64,000 bases of DNA from Pseudodesulfovibrio senegalensis (GCF_008830225.1 NZ_WAIE01000003.1:124001-188000); one strand, 5' to 3'. Shown: positions 33,244-43,575, counted from the first letter of the stretch. Program-made: numbers and translations. The notes: generated by a model from the letters alone, not told the origin.

Positions 33244-35786
33244 ACGTCGGGCTTTGAAAGAACCCTGTTCATGACCCGCATCAGTGTGTCCATCTCGAAG
33301 GGCTTGGGGATGTATGCGTTCATGCCCGCCCGAACAAAGCGTTCGCGGTCGCCTTCCATGGCGTGGGCGGTCAGGGCGATGATGGGGATATTCCTGTTGG
33401 CCTCGCCTGTTTCGCCGTTGCGGATGCGTTGCGCGGCCTCCATGCCGTCCATGCCCGGCATCTGAATATCCATGAGCACGCAGCCCATGTCCGTGTCCTG
33501 CAGTTTTTGCAGGGCCTGTTCCCCGGACTCGGCGCAATGGACCGTGACCCCGTTTTGCTCGAGGATGCGCCGCGCCATGATCCTGTTGACACGGTTGTCT
33601 TCCACCACCAGCACCTGCATGTTCTCGGGCAGGGCGCAGGCAGAGCCTTCGCCCGTATTCCGGCGTACGCACGAGTCCGGCGGCAGGCCCACGTCGAGGC
33701 GGAAGCAGATGGTCGTGCCCCTGCCTTCCTCGGTGTTCAGGGAGATGGAGCCGTTCATGAGGTCCAGCAGCCGGCGCACGATGCCCAATCCCAGTCCCGT
33801 ACCGCCGTATTTGCGGCGGTAGGAGCCGTCCACCTGCGTGAAGGCTTCAAAGGCATGATCGATGCGGTCGTCGGGAATGCCGATGCCCGAGTCCTCCACA
33901 GTAAAAAGCAGCCGTGCCGTGCCGTTGTCCGGCCCGGGCAGGATGGACACCGAAGCGTGCACGAATCCTTTGGGCGTGAATTTCATGGAATTGCCCACCA
34001 GATTGAAAAGAATCTGGCGGATGCGCCCGCCGTCGCCCATGGCCACTTCGGGCACGCCTTCGCCCACGGAATAATCGAGCTGCACTCCGCAGTTCCGGGC
34101 GTTGTGGGCAAAGGTCTGAATCACGGTCCTGAGCAGTTCCCGCGGCTCGAAGCGGGTTTTCTCGATTTCGAATTTTCCGGCCTCGATCTTGGAAAGGTCC
34201 AGCACGTCGTTGATGACCGTGAGCAGGCTGCGGCCGGATTCCAGGGCGGTTTCCACATAATCCCGTTGGTCCTCGTTCAGCTCCGTGCTCGAGCAGAGCT
34301 GGAGCATGCCGAGCACGCCGTTGAGGGGGGTGCGGATTTCGTGGCTCATGTTGGCCAGGAATTCGGTCTTGGACCGGCTTGCCAGTTCGGCCTCTTCCTT
34401 TGCCTGCTGCAGGGTTCGGGTGGCTTTTTTCTGCTCGGTGACGTCGATGCCCATGCTCAGCAGCCGCCGGGTGCCGTCCGTGTCCGTGAACGGATAATCG
34501 TAAAACTGGTAGACGCTTTCCCCGACGTCTTTTTCGTGAATCCGGGGCGTGCCCGAGGCCAGCATTTCCGAGGCCGGGCAATTGCGGCAGGGAGCGGTTG
34601 GGCCTGCGCCCCTGAAAAGTTCAAAGCAGTTTTTGTCCTGCGGGTCGCCGTAGATTTCCCGGAACCTGCGGTTGGCATAGTCGATGGTGTGGTCCATGTT
34701 CAGGACGTACACCGTGGCGGGCAGTTCCTCGAGCAGGGAAAGGAAGCGCTCGCGTTCCGCCCGGATCATGCGTTCGGCCATTTTTTGTTCCGTGATGTCG
34801 CGCAATACGCTGACCAGAATGCTTTCCCCGGTGTCCGGGTGGGAGAGCAGCGCCGTTTTTATGGAAAACGTGGATACCCGTTTGCCCGGTTTGGCCATGT
34901 CGAATTCGATGACATGGTCCTTGCCCGTGTTCAGCACCAGCGCGTCGGTCCGCTGCAGGGCGTTGGCGTCGTTGCGGGGCAGCAGGTCATGCTGGGTTTT
35001 GCCCAGCAGGGTTTCGCGCGGCAGTTCCATGGCCAGACAGAAGGCGTCGTTGACCATGATCAGCCTGTGGTTGGCGTCCTTGACCATCAGCGGGTCCGGG
35101 ACCGTGTTGATGACCCTGTCCAGAAAATGGCGCGTCTTTTCCAGTTCGGCTTCGGCCCGCTCGCGGCTGGCCACCTGCTCGCGCAGTTGGGCGATCTTGA
35201 CGGCCAGTTTCTTGTTGGCTTCCCTGTTCAGTTTCAGAAGCTGCAGGTTCTCCAGGGTGTTGGCACTGTTGAGCAGGATGATGGACAGCACGGACAGGGA
35301 CGAGTCCATGACGGTTTTCACGTCTTCGTCCAGAATGCCGAGGAACAGCCCCATGGTCTTGTTGTTGGTGGCCACGCTGTGGATGAGCACGGAATCGTGA
35401 CCCTGCTCTGACGGCGCGAACGTGTGCTTCTTGCGTTGCAGGGCCCATGCGATGGTCTTGTTTTCCGTCAGCCGCTCGAATTCCCTGTCCAGTTCGCCGC
35501 CGTAGATCGGGTCGCTTTCGTAATATTTTTCGAATTCGAGGGTCAGTTCGTTGACCAGATACATGCTCATGCCCTTGAAGCGCATGAGCTGGCTGATGCG
35601 CTGGCAGGTTTCCGCCAGTATGGCTGTCGGGGTGGCCAGATCGTTTTTGCCGCGGTTGAAATCGCCAAGGCGAGCCGCCATCTCCAGGGCTTCGAGGGTA
35701 TGGCGTCCGGCCTCCTCCAGATGTTCGATGCGCCGGGCCAGGAGGTGGGTGTCCATGAATAGTTCCCGGGATTTCTTGTCAGTCAT
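33240..35786 (-). CDS. Soluble hybrid histidine kinase (GAF-PAS-PAS-HisKA-HATPase-REC)
   Basis: This 848-residue kinase lacks membrane segments. Order: a GAF-like input (about 40-190), a short coiled coil (~195-225), two PAS domains (~230-340 and ~345-460), HisKA with the phospho-His in [13 protein letters not shown], HATPase_c ([29 protein letters not shown]) and a C-terminal receiver ([13 protein letters not shown]). The absence of an Hpt domain means the next relay partner is elsewhere. Its ATG overlaps the end of the HDOD gene by eight bases, so the two are translationally coupled. An in-frame ATG at 35756 is an alternative start. Confidence 0.92.
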   Translation of the reverse strand: MTDKKSRELFMDTHLLARRIEHLEEAGRHTLEALEMAARLGDFNRGKNDLATPTAILAETCQRISQLMRFKGMSMYLVNELTLEFEKYYESDPIYGGELDREFERLTENKTIAWALQRKKHTFAPSEQGHDSVLIHSVATNNKTMGLFLGILDEDVKTVMDSSLSVLSIILLNSANTLENLQLLKLNREANKKLAVKIAQLREQVASRERAEAELEKTRHFLDRVINTVPDPLMVKDANHRLIMVNDAFCLAMELPRETLLGKTQHDLLPRNDANALQRTDALVLNTGKDHVIEFDMAKPGKRVSTFSIKTALLSHPDTGESILVSVLRDITEQKMAERMIRAERERFLSLLEELPATVYVLNMDHTIDYANRRFREIYGDPQDKNCFELFRGAGPTAPCRNCPASEMLASGTPRIHEKDVGESVYQFYDYPFTDTDGTRRLLSMGIDVTEQKKATRTLQQAKEEAELASRSKTEFLANMSHEIRTPLNGVLGMLQLCSSTELNEDQRDYVETALESGRSLLTVINDVLDLSKIEAGKFEIEKTRFEPRELLRTVIQTFAHNARNCGVQLDYSVGEGVPEVAMGDGGRIRQILFNLVGNSMKFTPKGFVHASVSILPGPDNGTARLLFTVEDSGIGIPDDRIDHAFEAFTQVDGSYRRKYGGTGLGLGIVRRLLDLMNGSISLNTEEGRGTTICFRLDVGLPPDSCVRRNTGEGSACALPENMQVLVVEDNRVNRIMARRILEQNGVTVHCAESGEQALQKLQDTDMGCVLMDIQMPGMDGMEAAQRIRNGETGEANRNIPIIALTAHAMEGDRERFVRAGMNAYIPKPFEMDTLMRVMNRVLSKPDV

Positions 35787-37008
35787 CGAAAAAGGCCGCC
35801 ATGATGGTTTCGCCCTGTTGCCGGGCCTGGTTGACGATATCCATGAGGTCGTTGGCGGAAATGCCGAGCATGTCCCATGCCTCGGTGCTCAGGGGCGGCA
35901 CGAACGGCGTGCCGTTGTTCCGCGGGAAAATGGCGTGGGATGCGACTTCCGCCACATGGGTCACGGCTGCCTCTTCCGGTCGCATCGCCCTGAGCGGGGC
36001 GTGGTGGTGCCGCACCTGATGTTCGATGAAGAACGGGAGCTTCCACTGCTTGAGCAGGGCGGCCCCGAGGTCGCCGTGGTCCCAGCCCCAGCATGTTTGT
36101 TCCAGTTCGTGCAGGGGCAGTCCGCAACAATGGGCCTGTTTCAGCACGGTCCGGATCATGCCCGGCTGGCTGCGCAGCAGGACCAGACGCCCCACGTCGT
36201 GCAGCAAGCCGGCCACGAAGAATCGTTCGTCGCCCGGGATGTCCGTGCGTATGGCCAGCAGGCGCGCAAGGGTGCCGCAGGTGACGCTTTGCAGCCAGAA
36301 ATCCTGCATGCGGATCTGGTCTTCGGGTATGTCGTCGAATGAAGACATGACGGTGATGCCCAGGGCCAGGCTGGTGAGCTGGTTGGTGCCCACGATGGCC
36401 ACGGCGCGCGAAAGCGTGTCGATTTTGCTGGGGAATCCGTAGAACGGCGTGTTGACCAGACGCAGCAGCCGGGCGGAGAGGCTCACGTCTTTGCTGATGA
36501 TTTCAGCGACATAGGCTGCCGAACTGCACGGATTGCTCAACGCTTCGCTGATTTCGTGAAATATCGAGGGCAGGCTGGCCAGTTCGGCTTCGTTTTTGAG
36601 GATGTCGCCCATGTCCCGGTGTCGGGAGGCCACCGGAGCACTGTTGCCGGCATGGTATGGAGCCAGCATGGATTCGGCCTGTTCCGGGGAGAGAAGTTCG
36701 GATGCCCTGACCGCAAAGCTGCGCGCAAGGGCGCGCATGGCCGGATGCCGGGTGTCGTTCAGGCGAAATCGGTTGACGGCCAGTTTTTTGAACGGCTCGG
36801 CAAGAGGGGGCGCGGTTTCCTCGGCCTCGCAGCCGGAGGCGGTCACTTCACGTACGTCGGCCTCGTTGACGCCCCAGACCATGCAGGCCCGGATGGCCAG
36901 TTCGGTAAGCGGTTGCCCGGCCTTGAGAATGACCCTGCCCTCAAGTGTGCAGAGGTCGGAAGCCAGCGTCATGCCCGTTTTCAGCCGGTTAATGCCGAGA
37001 ATGCCCAT
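35779..37008 (-). CDS. HDOD-domain signalling protein
   Basis: This 409-residue soluble protein has an N-terminal region of ~140 residues (MGILGINRLKTGMTLASDL, a pattern also seen in HD-GYP proteins). An HDOD domain follows at about 150-350 (SLPSIFHEISEAL, AVAIVGTNQLTSLALG). It retains an HD pair in FVAGLLHDVGRLVLL, but the GYP motif is missing, so phosphodiesterase activity is not expected. HDOD proteins act as output or scaffold modules in two-component signalling. It lies between two hybrid kinases: 68 bases after one and overlapping the next. Confidence 0.88.
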   Translation of the reverse strand: MGILGINRLKTGMTLASDLCTLEGRVILKAGQPLTELAIRACMVWGVNEADVREVTASGCEAEETAPPLAEPFKKLAVNRFRLNDTRHPAMRALARSFAVRASELLSPEQAESMLAPYHAGNSAPVASRHRDMGDILKNEAELASLPSIFHEISEALSNPCSSAAYVAEIISKDVSLSARLLRLVNTPFYGFPSKIDTLSRAVAIVGTNQLTSLALGITVMSSFDDIPEDQIRMQDFWLQSVTCGTLARLLAIRTDIPGDERFFVAGLLHDVGRLVLLRSQPGMIRTVLKQAHCCGLPLHELEQTCWGWDHGDLGAALLKQWKLPFFIEHQVRHHHAPLRAMRPEEAAVTHVAEVASHAIFPRNNGTPFVPPLSTEAWDMLGISANDLMDIVNQARQQGETIMAAFFDD

Positions 37009-37076
37009 ACGCGTTGTTTCCCCCCATGGAATTGCAAGGGTTTTCTATCCCATGCGGAGAAATAGGACAAGGTTTG

Positions 37077-39659
37077 TCAAACATGCTTTTCAAGCGTTTT
37101 TGCCAGTTCTGCATAGGATACCGGTTTGGCGAGGTAGGCGGTCATGCCCTGTTCCAGAAAGCGTTCCCTGTCCCCGGCCATGGCGTGGGCGGTCATGGCG
37201 ATGATCGGAATGGCGGGATCGAAGTCGCCGCTGGTGTCGCTGCGGATCAGGCGGGTGGCTTCCGTTCCGCTCATTGCCGGCATCTGTACGTCCATGAGCA
37301 CGCCGTCAAAACGTTCGGCGCGCAGGCGTTCGATGACTTCGCCGCCGTCGGCCACGCAGGATGCCTCGTACCCGATTTTTTCCACGAACCGTTTGGCCGC
37401 GATGCTGTTGATGCGGTTGTCTTCGGCAATGAGTATTCGTTTTTGGCGGTTCTGCTCCGCCGGGGGAGACAGGACCGCTTCGGGCCTGCTTTTTTCCCGC
37501 GGCCGGGAAAAGGGCAACACCACATGCATGGCGGTTCCGCTGCCGGGCCAGCTTTCTGCGGCCACGCTGCCGTTCATGAAGGACGCAAGGCGCCGCACGA
37601 TGCTCAGGCCCAGCCCGGCCCCCTCGTATTGCCGGGTCATGGAGCCGTCCGCCTGCGTGAACGGTTCGAACACTTGGTCCAGTTTTTCATCGTCAATGCC
37701 GATGCCGCTGTCCTCCACGGTGAACATGACCCGAAAATCGGATTTGCTGTGGGTTTCGAGGCTTGCGGCCCGGATCGTCACAGACCCGCTGTCCGTGAAT
37801 TTCACGGCGTTGCCCGTGAGGTTGAAGAGAATCTGGCGCAGCCTGCCCTTGTCGCCGTGAACGTGGCCGGGGACATCGTCGTCGATTTCCAGCCCCAGCC
37901 GGATCTGTTTTTCAAGGCATTGGCGCCGAAAGACCATGGTGATGTTTTCCAGCAGGTGGCGCAGGTCGAAGTCCGTGCTTTTCAGGGGCAGCCGCCCGGC
38001 TTCGATCATGGAAAAGTCCAGCAGGTCGTTGAGCAGGGTGTTCAAACCGCGTCCGGACTGCATGGCCGCGTCCACGAGGTCGATCTGTTCACTGTTCAGG
38101 CGTGTGTCCAGCAACAGCTGCAGCATGCCCAGCATGCCGTTGAGCGGCGTGCGCACCTCATGGCTCATGTTGGCCAGAAATTCGTTTTTCATCCTGCTGG
38201 CGTCTTCGGCAAGGTTCTTGGCCAACAGCAGGGCATCCTGCGTTTTCTGGCGTTCGGAAACGTCGTGCACGGTCATGTGGCGTACCCGTTTGCCCTGCAT
38301 GTCGAAGTCTTCGGCGCGGGTTTCCAGAACCCGTTCCCGTTCGTCCGGGCCGCAACGGAACTGGGCCGTGCCTCCGGCCCGGGCCGTCTGTTCAATGGCG
38401 CTGTTGGGCGTGGTCCCGTTGGCGCGCAGAAGGCCGTCCACATTCATGCCCGCCAGTTTTTCGTGGGGCAGGGCAAAAAAATCGGCTGCGGCCCGGTTGG
38501 CGTCCAGTATCTCGCCGGTCTCCGGGACGAGCAGCAACTGGGCCACGGAACTGTCCCGGAACAGCACCTCGCGCAGGGTGCGGGTTTCCTTTTGGGCGGT
38601 CCGCAGGGCGGAGAGGTCCTGCACCGTGAATATGAGACCGGCGTCCATGTCCCCGCGCTTGATGGTGCCGGAGCTGAGCAGCACCTCCAACACCTTTCCC
38701 CGGCTGGTGACCATGCGGGTTTCCACGCTGCCGAATTCGTTTTTGGCGATCTGGGGGTGTTTGACCTCGCCCACGCGGCGGAATTCGTCCTCGTCCTCGT
38801 AGAGCTGGCGCGCGGGCATGTTCATGAGCTGTTCACCGCTGTAGCCCAGCATGGTCTGCAGGGTCCGGTTGGTCCAGCCGACAACCCGGTTGCGGACCAT
38901 GCCGATGCCCAGCGGCGCGGCCCTGAGCACCGAGTCGAACAGCGCTTCACGCTCACGCAGGTCCTGTTCCGCCCTGTTGCGGGCTTCGATCTCGTAGTGC
39001 AGGTCGCGGTTGGCCGCGCTCAGCTGGTCGTTGGCAGCGGCCACCTGCTCATACATGCCTGCCAGTTCCCGGTTGGCGTCTTCCAGCTTGATCCGCGCCC
39101 TTTCCGCCTCGCTCAGGTCGTGGATGAGGATCTGCGTCAGCGATTTGGAGATGTGCTTGACGCTGACCTCCACCGGCACGTAGGACCCTGTTTTGGTACG
39201 GATTCTGCGGGTGGCGCGCATGGCCATGCCTGCGTCGAGCCGAAGGCGCTGTTCGGGCGTGATGGCACCATCGTCCGGATGGATGATGCTTGCGCCGGAA
39301 ACACCCTGCACCTGGTCGGGGACAATGCCGAGAATGGCGCTGGCCCGTGGGTTGATGTCCTGGATCCGGCCGTCCCTGTCCACCAGCACGATGCCTTCCG
39401 AGGCGTGCCGGAACAGGTCGGCGTATTTTTCCGTTTCCGCCTTGAGCTGCAGCTCGGCCTTTCGGGTGCGTTTGCTGGCCAGCCAGAGGAAAATGATCGT
39501 TCCCAGCAGAGCCATGAACAGGACAATCATGATGAAAATGGCGTCCAGATGCGCCTCGAACAGGCCGTGCGGTTCTGCCGCAACCTGTGCGAAGGCGTTG
39601 GTGTGCAGGGCGGTCACGAACCACCATGAGGCAATCGATATGCTCAGCGCCGTGTTCAC
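37077..39659 (-). CDS. Membrane hybrid histidine kinase with three PAS domains
   Basis: The 860-residue kinase begins with a signal-like segment (residues 1-25) and a transmembrane helix (~40-62), leaving only a small periplasmic loop. Three PAS domains follow (~80-195, ~225-345 and ~350-465), then HisKA with SHEVRTPLNG, HATPase_c (QILFNLTGNAVKFTDSG; GAGLGLSIVRRL) and a receiver (GVLMDVQMPAMSG). The start codon is GTG at 39659 with AGGAG ten bases upstream. It heads the three-gene operon with the HDOD protein and the soluble hybrid kinase, and is divergent from sfsA. Confidence 0.92.
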   Translation of the reverse strand: MNTALSISIASWWFVTALHTNAFAQVAAEPHGLFEAHLDAIFIMIVLFMALLGTIIFLWLASKRTRKAELQLKAETEKYADLFRHASEGIVLVDRDGRIQDINPRASAILGIVPDQVQGVSGASIIHPDDGAITPEQRLRLDAGMAMRATRRIRTKTGSYVPVEVSVKHISKSLTQILIHDLSEAERARIKLEDANRELAGMYEQVAAANDQLSAANRDLHYEIEARNRAEQDLREREALFDSVLRAAPLGIGMVRNRVVGWTNRTLQTMLGYSGEQLMNMPARQLYEDEDEFRRVGEVKHPQIAKNEFGSVETRMVTSRGKVLEVLLSSGTIKRGDMDAGLIFTVQDLSALRTAQKETRTLREVLFRDSSVAQLLLVPETGEILDANRAAADFFALPHEKLAGMNVDGLLRANGTTPNSAIEQTARAGGTAQFRCGPDERERVLETRAEDFDMQGKRVRHMTVHDVSERQKTQDALLLAKNLAEDASRMKNEFLANMSHEVRTPLNGMLGMLQLLLDTRLNSEQIDLVDAAMQSGRGLNTLLNDLLDFSMIEAGRLPLKSTDFDLRHLLENITMVFRRQCLEKQIRLGLEIDDDVPGHVHGDKGRLRQILFNLTGNAVKFTDSGSVTIRAASLETHSKSDFRVMFTVEDSGIGIDDEKLDQVFEPFTQADGSMTRQYEGAGLGLSIVRRLASFMNGSVAAESWPGSGTAMHVVLPFSRPREKSRPEAVLSPPAEQNRQKRILIAEDNRINSIAAKRFVEKIGYEASCVADGGEVIERLRAERFDGVLMDVQMPAMSGTEATRLIRSDTSGDFDPAIPIIAMTAHAMAGDRERFLEQGMTAYLAKPVSYAELAKTLEKHV

Positions 39660-39736
39660 TCGCAGGTCTCTCCTGTCCGGCGTGGATGTACGATGATATA
39701 AAAATATATGATTAATGAAAGACGGGAACCATTATT

Positions 39737-40450
39737 ATGATCGATTCGTGCATGTTGCCGTATCCCGAGGGCATGGTCGCGGCATCCTTTGCGGAGCGGC
39801 GCAAGCGCTTCACCGTGTACGGGGAGCTCCCGGACGGCACTTCGGTGGCGGCGCACACCAACAATACCGGGTCCATGGCCGGGCTGTTGCGTCCCGGGCG
39901 CGACATGCTGCTTTCACCGGCGGCAAACCCCGCACGCAAGCTCAGGTGGACGCTGGAGGCCGTGCGTGTGCACGGGAGCTGGGTGGGGGTGAACACGGCC
40001 ACACCCAACCGTATGCTCAGACGGGCCTGGGAAACGGACGCCCTGCCCGAAATGCGCGGCTATGACGCGTTCCGGGCCGAGGCGCGGTACGGCCAGAGTC
40101 GGTTGGATGCCCTGCTGACCGGGAAACAGGGTGAACTGTGGGTGGAGTGCAAGAACGTGACCCTTGTGGAGGACTGCGTTGCCGCGTTTCCCGATGCCGT
40201 GACCGAACGCGGGCAAAAACATCTGCGCGAACTCATGGGGCTGGCCCGGACCGGGGTGCGCGTGGCTCTGTTTTTTCTGGTACAACGCATGGACGGTCAA
40301 TGTTTCGGACCGGCCGACTATGTTGACCCGGTCTATGCCGAGCTGTTTTACGAGGCCATGAGCGCGGGGGTGGAAATGTGGCCGTGGGTGGCCCGCGTGG
40401 ACGAGCGCGGCATTGCCCTGGATCATCGTCTGGAGGTTGTCGGAGCATGA
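39737..40450 (+). CDS. sfsA: SfsA family DNA/RNA nuclease-like protein
   Basis: SfsA was described as a sugar-fermentation stimulation protein; the family has an OB-fold N-terminal part and a PD-(D/E)XK-like nuclease core. The 237-residue length is normal. Diagnostic segments are [26 protein letters not shown] near the N-terminus, then SRLDALL and [32 protein letters not shown] in the core. The start at 39737 has only a weak GGGAA. The stop overlaps the ATG of the following exporter gene (ATGA), so the pair is coupled. Confidence 0.93.
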   Translation: MIDSCMLPYPEGMVAASFAERRKRFTVYGELPDGTSVAAHTNNTGSMAGLLRPGRDMLLSPAANPARKLRWTLEAVRVHGSWVGVNTATPNRMLRRAWETDALPEMRGYDAFRAEARYGQSRLDALLTGKQGELWVECKNVTLVEDCVAAFPDAVTERGQKHLRELMGLARTGVRVALFFLVQRMDGQCFGPADYVDPVYAELFYEAMSAGVEMWPWVARVDERGIALDHRLEVVGA

Positions 40451-41325
40451 TGTCGTTGTTTACGGGCGCAGCCCTGATCAGCTTTGCCGCGGTGTTCGTG
40501 CGGCTGGCGCAGGTGGGGCCGGACACCTCGGCCCTGTACCGCATGGTTTTCGGCTCACTGGCCCTTGTGGCCCTGTTGTGGCGCGACGGCTGCCTGCGGC
40601 GCATCAACCGCCGGCTGGTCGGGTACGCCTTTGTTTGCGGGCTGTTGTTCGCGCTGGATATCATGTGTTGGCATCGGGCCATTCATCATGTGGGGCCGGG
40701 GCTGGCCACGCTGCTGGGCAATTTTCAGGTCTTTGCGCTGACCGCGGTTTCGCTGGTGCTGCTGGGCGAGCGGCCGGGCAGGCTGTTCTATGCCGCATTG
40801 CCGCTGGCTTTTGCCGGGCTGTACCTCATGGTGGGCGTGAACTGGGACTCGGCCGGGGTGGATTATCGCGCCGGCGTGGGCTGGGGGTTGCTGACCGCCA
40901 TGTTTTATGCGGCCTACGTGACCAGTCTCAAGGTTTCCATTCCCCGGCTGGGCGAGCCGTGCCGCAAGGCGCTCATGACCTGCGTGCCCGCGGCCACGGC
41001 CCTGTTCATCGGCGCGTGGATGCTTTTTTCCGGCGAATCCTTTGTCATTCCCTCGGCCATGGATTTTCTGTGGCTGGCCTTGCTGGGCGTCATGTGCCAG
41101 GCCGCGGGCTGGCTGTTCATTACCCGGGGCATGGAGGGCGTGAGCGCTGCATTGGTGGGGCTGGGCCTGTTGCTGCAACCCGCGCTTTCCTATGTCTGGG
41201 ACGTGCTGTTTTTTCACAAACCGCTGGGTGTGGCCGAGGTTTCCGGGGCCGTGCTGGCCCTGTGCGGCATTTATCTGGGGGTGGTGGCAACGCGGCCGGC
41301 ACCCGGGCCTCGGAAGAATGTATAA
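40447..41325 (+). CDS. EamA/DMT-family transporter
   Basis: This 292-residue inner-membrane protein has about ten hydrophobic helices arranged as two EamA repeats (roughly 1-130 and 140-285). Typical segments are [20 protein letters not shown] and the second-half [26 protein letters not shown]. Members export metabolites or amino acids; the substrate is unknown. Start 40447 overlaps the sfsA stop. The second ATG at 40450 is equally possible. No terminator is evident before the next gene. Confidence 0.88.
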   Translation: MMSLFTGAALISFAAVFVRLAQVGPDTSALYRMVFGSLALVALLWRDGCLRRINRRLVGYAFVCGLLFALDIMCWHRAIHHVGPGLATLLGNFQVFALTAVSLVLLGERPGRLFYAALPLAFAGLYLMVGVNWDSAGVDYRAGVGWGLLTAMFYAAYVTSLKVSIPRLGEPCRKALMTCVPAATALFIGAWMLFSGESFVIPSAMDFLWLALLGVMCQAAGWLFITRGMEGVSAALVGLGLLLQPALSYVWDVLFFHKPLGVAEVSGAVLALCGIYLGVVATRPAPGPRKNV

Positions 41326-41465
41326 TGGACTGTTATGGAATGGTTTGGCATGAGGCGACATCCTGCCCGGAGTTTCGGATCCTGAATCCGTTTGTGCCCT
41401 AACGGCGGACGTTTGTGTTCTCCGGGTGCGTTTTTCTGTCCGCCCGAGTGAACATGGAGAGTATC

Positions 41466-42659
41466 ATGAGACGCCTGCCAGCCTTTTCCTTTCTGGTTTT
41501 TCTTTGGATGTTCATGGGAACCGCCCCGGCTCATGCCGGTTTTTCCAGCGCCGACCTCGAAGGTCACTGGCGCGGCGGATGGATGGAGACAACAGGAACC
41601 GATTCCGTCCGCTACTGGCTCAACGTGCATGCGGACGTCGGTTCCGACGGTTCGGTGACCGGCGGCAGTTGGTGGTCGTCCGGCGGGCTGAGCGGTTCGG
41701 TCACGGGCGGAGACCTGTCCATTGAGCCGGACGGCTACATCGACGGCACCATGACCTTTGACGATTCTGATACCGGCGACGTCTTTTCCGTGAGCATCGA
41801 GGAGGGGCAGATGGACGAGTCCGGCGGGATCGTCTATCTGGCGTTTCGCAAGCCGGACCCCGGCGGGGAACGCGCTGCCGGGACCATGGTCAAGCGCGAG
41901 CCCAACGCCGATCATGCCCAGGCCGAGCTGGCGGGTTCATGGCAGGTCATCATTCTGGAGACCGACCCCTCGGAGAGCTACGATACCTACTGGATCGACA
42001 CCACCCTGACCGTGGACGCCAGCGGCCAGACCTCCGGCACATGGAACTACGAGGACATCCTGTCCGGTGACATCCTGTCCTCTTCGCAGGTCAATCTGGA
42101 ATCCAAGGGCGGGCTCGGGGGGGTACTGAACATCGACAACGGCGTGCAGGTACCCATCAGCTACGGCCAGCTCGATCCGGATCTCAACTTCGGCTATGTG
42201 ACTTCCACCAAGTCGGACGGACATTTTTGCGCCGCATTGTTCCTGCGCACCGGCGGTTCAGGGTTTGCAACGGAAATGCTCGCCGGGGAATGGAGCATCG
42301 TTCATACGCTGGTGCAGGACGGCAGCAGCCTGACATGGGTTTTCGGGCAGGTCATGCTTGACGGCGACGGCAACGTGTTGCGCGGCCTGTGGGACGGTCC
42401 CAACGGCGAGAGCGGCACCTACACGGCCGGCTCCCTGAGCGTGAACGACGCCGGCAAGCTGACCGGCTCCATCACGGACAGCGAAGGCCGCGTCCACGCC
42501 ATCAGCAACGGCCATCTGGGCCTGACCGGGAGCTATGGCGCGGCAGCCACCCGTTATGCGGACGGAGGAAACCACGACCATACGCTGGGCGTGCTGTTCA
42601 TGGCCCGGCCCGCGCGTATTGCCGGGACCATCCCGAGCACGTTCCTTTTGTTGCAGTAA
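41466..42659 (+). CDS. Secreted protein with three tandem ~125-residue repeats
   Basis: This 397-residue protein has a cleavable signal peptide (MRRLPAFSFLVFLWMFMGT, cleavage likely after AHA). I do not recognise the family. Three related units begin LEGHWRGGWMET (~28), LAGSWQVIILET (~158) and LAGEWSIVHTLV (~280). Each continues with a Gly/Ser/Asp-rich beta-strand pattern such as VGSDGSVTGGSW, VDASGQTSGTWNY and LDGDGNVLRGLWD. This suggests a repeated lipocalin- or avidin-like beta-barrel or beta-sandwich. GGAG lies eight bases before ATG 41466, and a strong terminator follows. It is monocistronic. Confidence 0.8.
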   Translation: MRRLPAFSFLVFLWMFMGTAPAHAGFSSADLEGHWRGGWMETTGTDSVRYWLNVHADVGSDGSVTGGSWWSSGGLSGSVTGGDLSIEPDGYIDGTMTFDDSDTGDVFSVSIEEGQMDESGGIVYLAFRKPDPGGERAAGTMVKREPNADHAQAELAGSWQVIILETDPSESYDTYWIDTTLTVDASGQTSGTWNYEDILSGDILSSSQVNLESKGGLGGVLNIDNGVQVPISYGQLDPDLNFGYVTSTKSDGHFCAALFLRTGGSGFATEMLAGEWSIVHTLVQDGSSLTWVFGQVMLDGDGNVLRGLWDGPNGESGTYTAGSLSVNDAGKLTGSITDSEGRVHAISNGHLGLTGSYGAAATRYADGGNHDHTLGVLFMARPARIAGTIPSTFLLLQ

Positions 42660-42680
42660 ACCTTTCCCCAAAAAACACTG

Positions 42681-42716
42681 CGGGCAGCGTGACCGGTTCA
42701 CGTTGCCCGTTTTTTT
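42681..42716 (+). terminator. Terminator of the secreted repeat protein gene
   Basis: A 12-bp stem with one G-T pair (42681-42692 with 42698-42709) and a five-base loop is followed by seven T, 21 bases after the stop codon. Confidence 0.9.
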
Positions 42717-43148
42717 GGGATACAGTTTGTTTTTTTGGGTGCTGTTTTTTCTGTAATCATATGTTATATTTGAATTAAGTTCTTTTTGTGCCATGTTTCA
42801 CAATTAAATTGACACAGCGTTTTTGTTTTTGTACTTCAGTTTCTCGGCGCAGGGATACATCCCCCCTGTGCTGCAGGCAGAGTGAGTTCCCGTGCGTCCA
42901 GCACGTCTGTTCCCGCCATGTTCCGGGCCGGAGGATTTACCCGGGACCATGGGCGCGAAACTCTGCCGGGGGACGTGTTTTTTCGCTCCGCCACGGTTTG
43001 ACGATGGCTTTGCGGCAATGAGGCCTGACGGCCTCGCATCAGTCGACCGTGTTGAGTGGAAGTGTTAAATATCGTGGTTGCCCCGAGGTTACGTCCTTGT
43101 CCTGAGTGACGACCTGCAATCATTTCCGACAGCCCAGAGGAGCGGGCC
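42717..43148. other. Intergenic stretch without recognised gene
   Basis: The first ~120 bases are AT-rich. The remainder is GC-rich with a perfect GAGGCC/GGCCTC hairpin near 43020-43036. I see no coding frame with a ribosome binding site and no recognised riboswitch or sRNA. It must contain the promoter of the TSCPD gene, but no convincing -35/-10 pair was found. Confidence 0.4.
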
Positions 43149-43271
43149 ATGCCGGATGGCAGAGAACAGCCGTGGTGCGCGCATTGCGTGCGGCACGGGA
43201 GGACGCATAATATCGTTCGGCCCCCTGAACCGGGCCGGACCAAAAACACAATGGAACAATACAATGGATAA
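43149..43271 (+). CDS. Possible 40-residue ORF overlapping the TSCPD gene
   Basis: An ATG at 43149 follows a strong GAGGAG (43137-43142) by six bases and opens a 40-codon frame. It ends eight bases inside the TSCPD gene. The peptide contains a CXXC pair (WCAHCVRHGRTH) and is basic. Codons such as AGA, AGG and CGG are unlike the neighbours, so it may be a leader ORF whose translation feeds ribosomes onto TSCPD rather than a functional protein. It could also be chance. Confidence 0.3.
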   Translation: MPDGREQPWCAHCVRHGRTHNIVRPPEPGRTKNTMEQYNG

Positions 43272-43575
43272 CGCACAGCTTCACCGGGCCTCCGGCCCCG
43301 CTCCCAAGACCCATGTGGAACACTTCGTGCCTGCAGAGACCGTCTGCCCCAAGAAAATCGATTTCGTGGTGGACAACGGCAGCATCGACTACGTCAGCTT
43401 TGACGGCGGCTGCGAAGGCTCCCTGACCGCCATCGCCACCATGATCGAAGGCATGCACATGGATTTCGTTATCGACCGCTTCAGCGGCATCACCTGCGGC
43501 AACAAGTGCACCTCCTGCGTGGACCAGCTCTGCTGCGCCCTGCGCCAGTACAAGGAAGAAAACGAGGACGCGTAA
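43264..43575 (+). CDS. TSCPD domain protein
   Basis: This is a 103-residue cysteine-rich protein consisting almost wholly of a TSCPD domain, named after a motif first noticed at the C-terminus of B12-dependent ribonucleotide reductases. The residues TVCPKKIDFVV, GGCEGSLTAIATMIEGM and TCGNKCTSCVDQLCCAL supply seven cysteines that could bind metal. Function of the stand-alone form is unknown. Start 43264 has a moderate GGAA seven bases upstream and overlaps a possible upstream ORF. A terminator follows. Confidence 0.85.
   Translation: MDNAQLHRASGPAPKTHVEHFVPAETVCPKKIDFVVDNGSIDYVSFDGGCEGSLTAIATMIEGMHMDFVIDRFSGITCGNKCTSCVDQLCCALRQYKEENEDA

Noticed and set aside
33363-35411. 682-codon plus-strand frame opposite the soluble hybrid kinase
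   Set aside because: It is antisense to a kinase with intact catalytic motifs and begins without a ribosome binding site.
42850-43263. Molybdenum-cofactor or cobalamin riboswitch before the TSCPD gene
   Set aside because: Hairpins are present, but I could not match the conserved cores of either class. TSCPD's link to B12 enzymes alone is not evidence.
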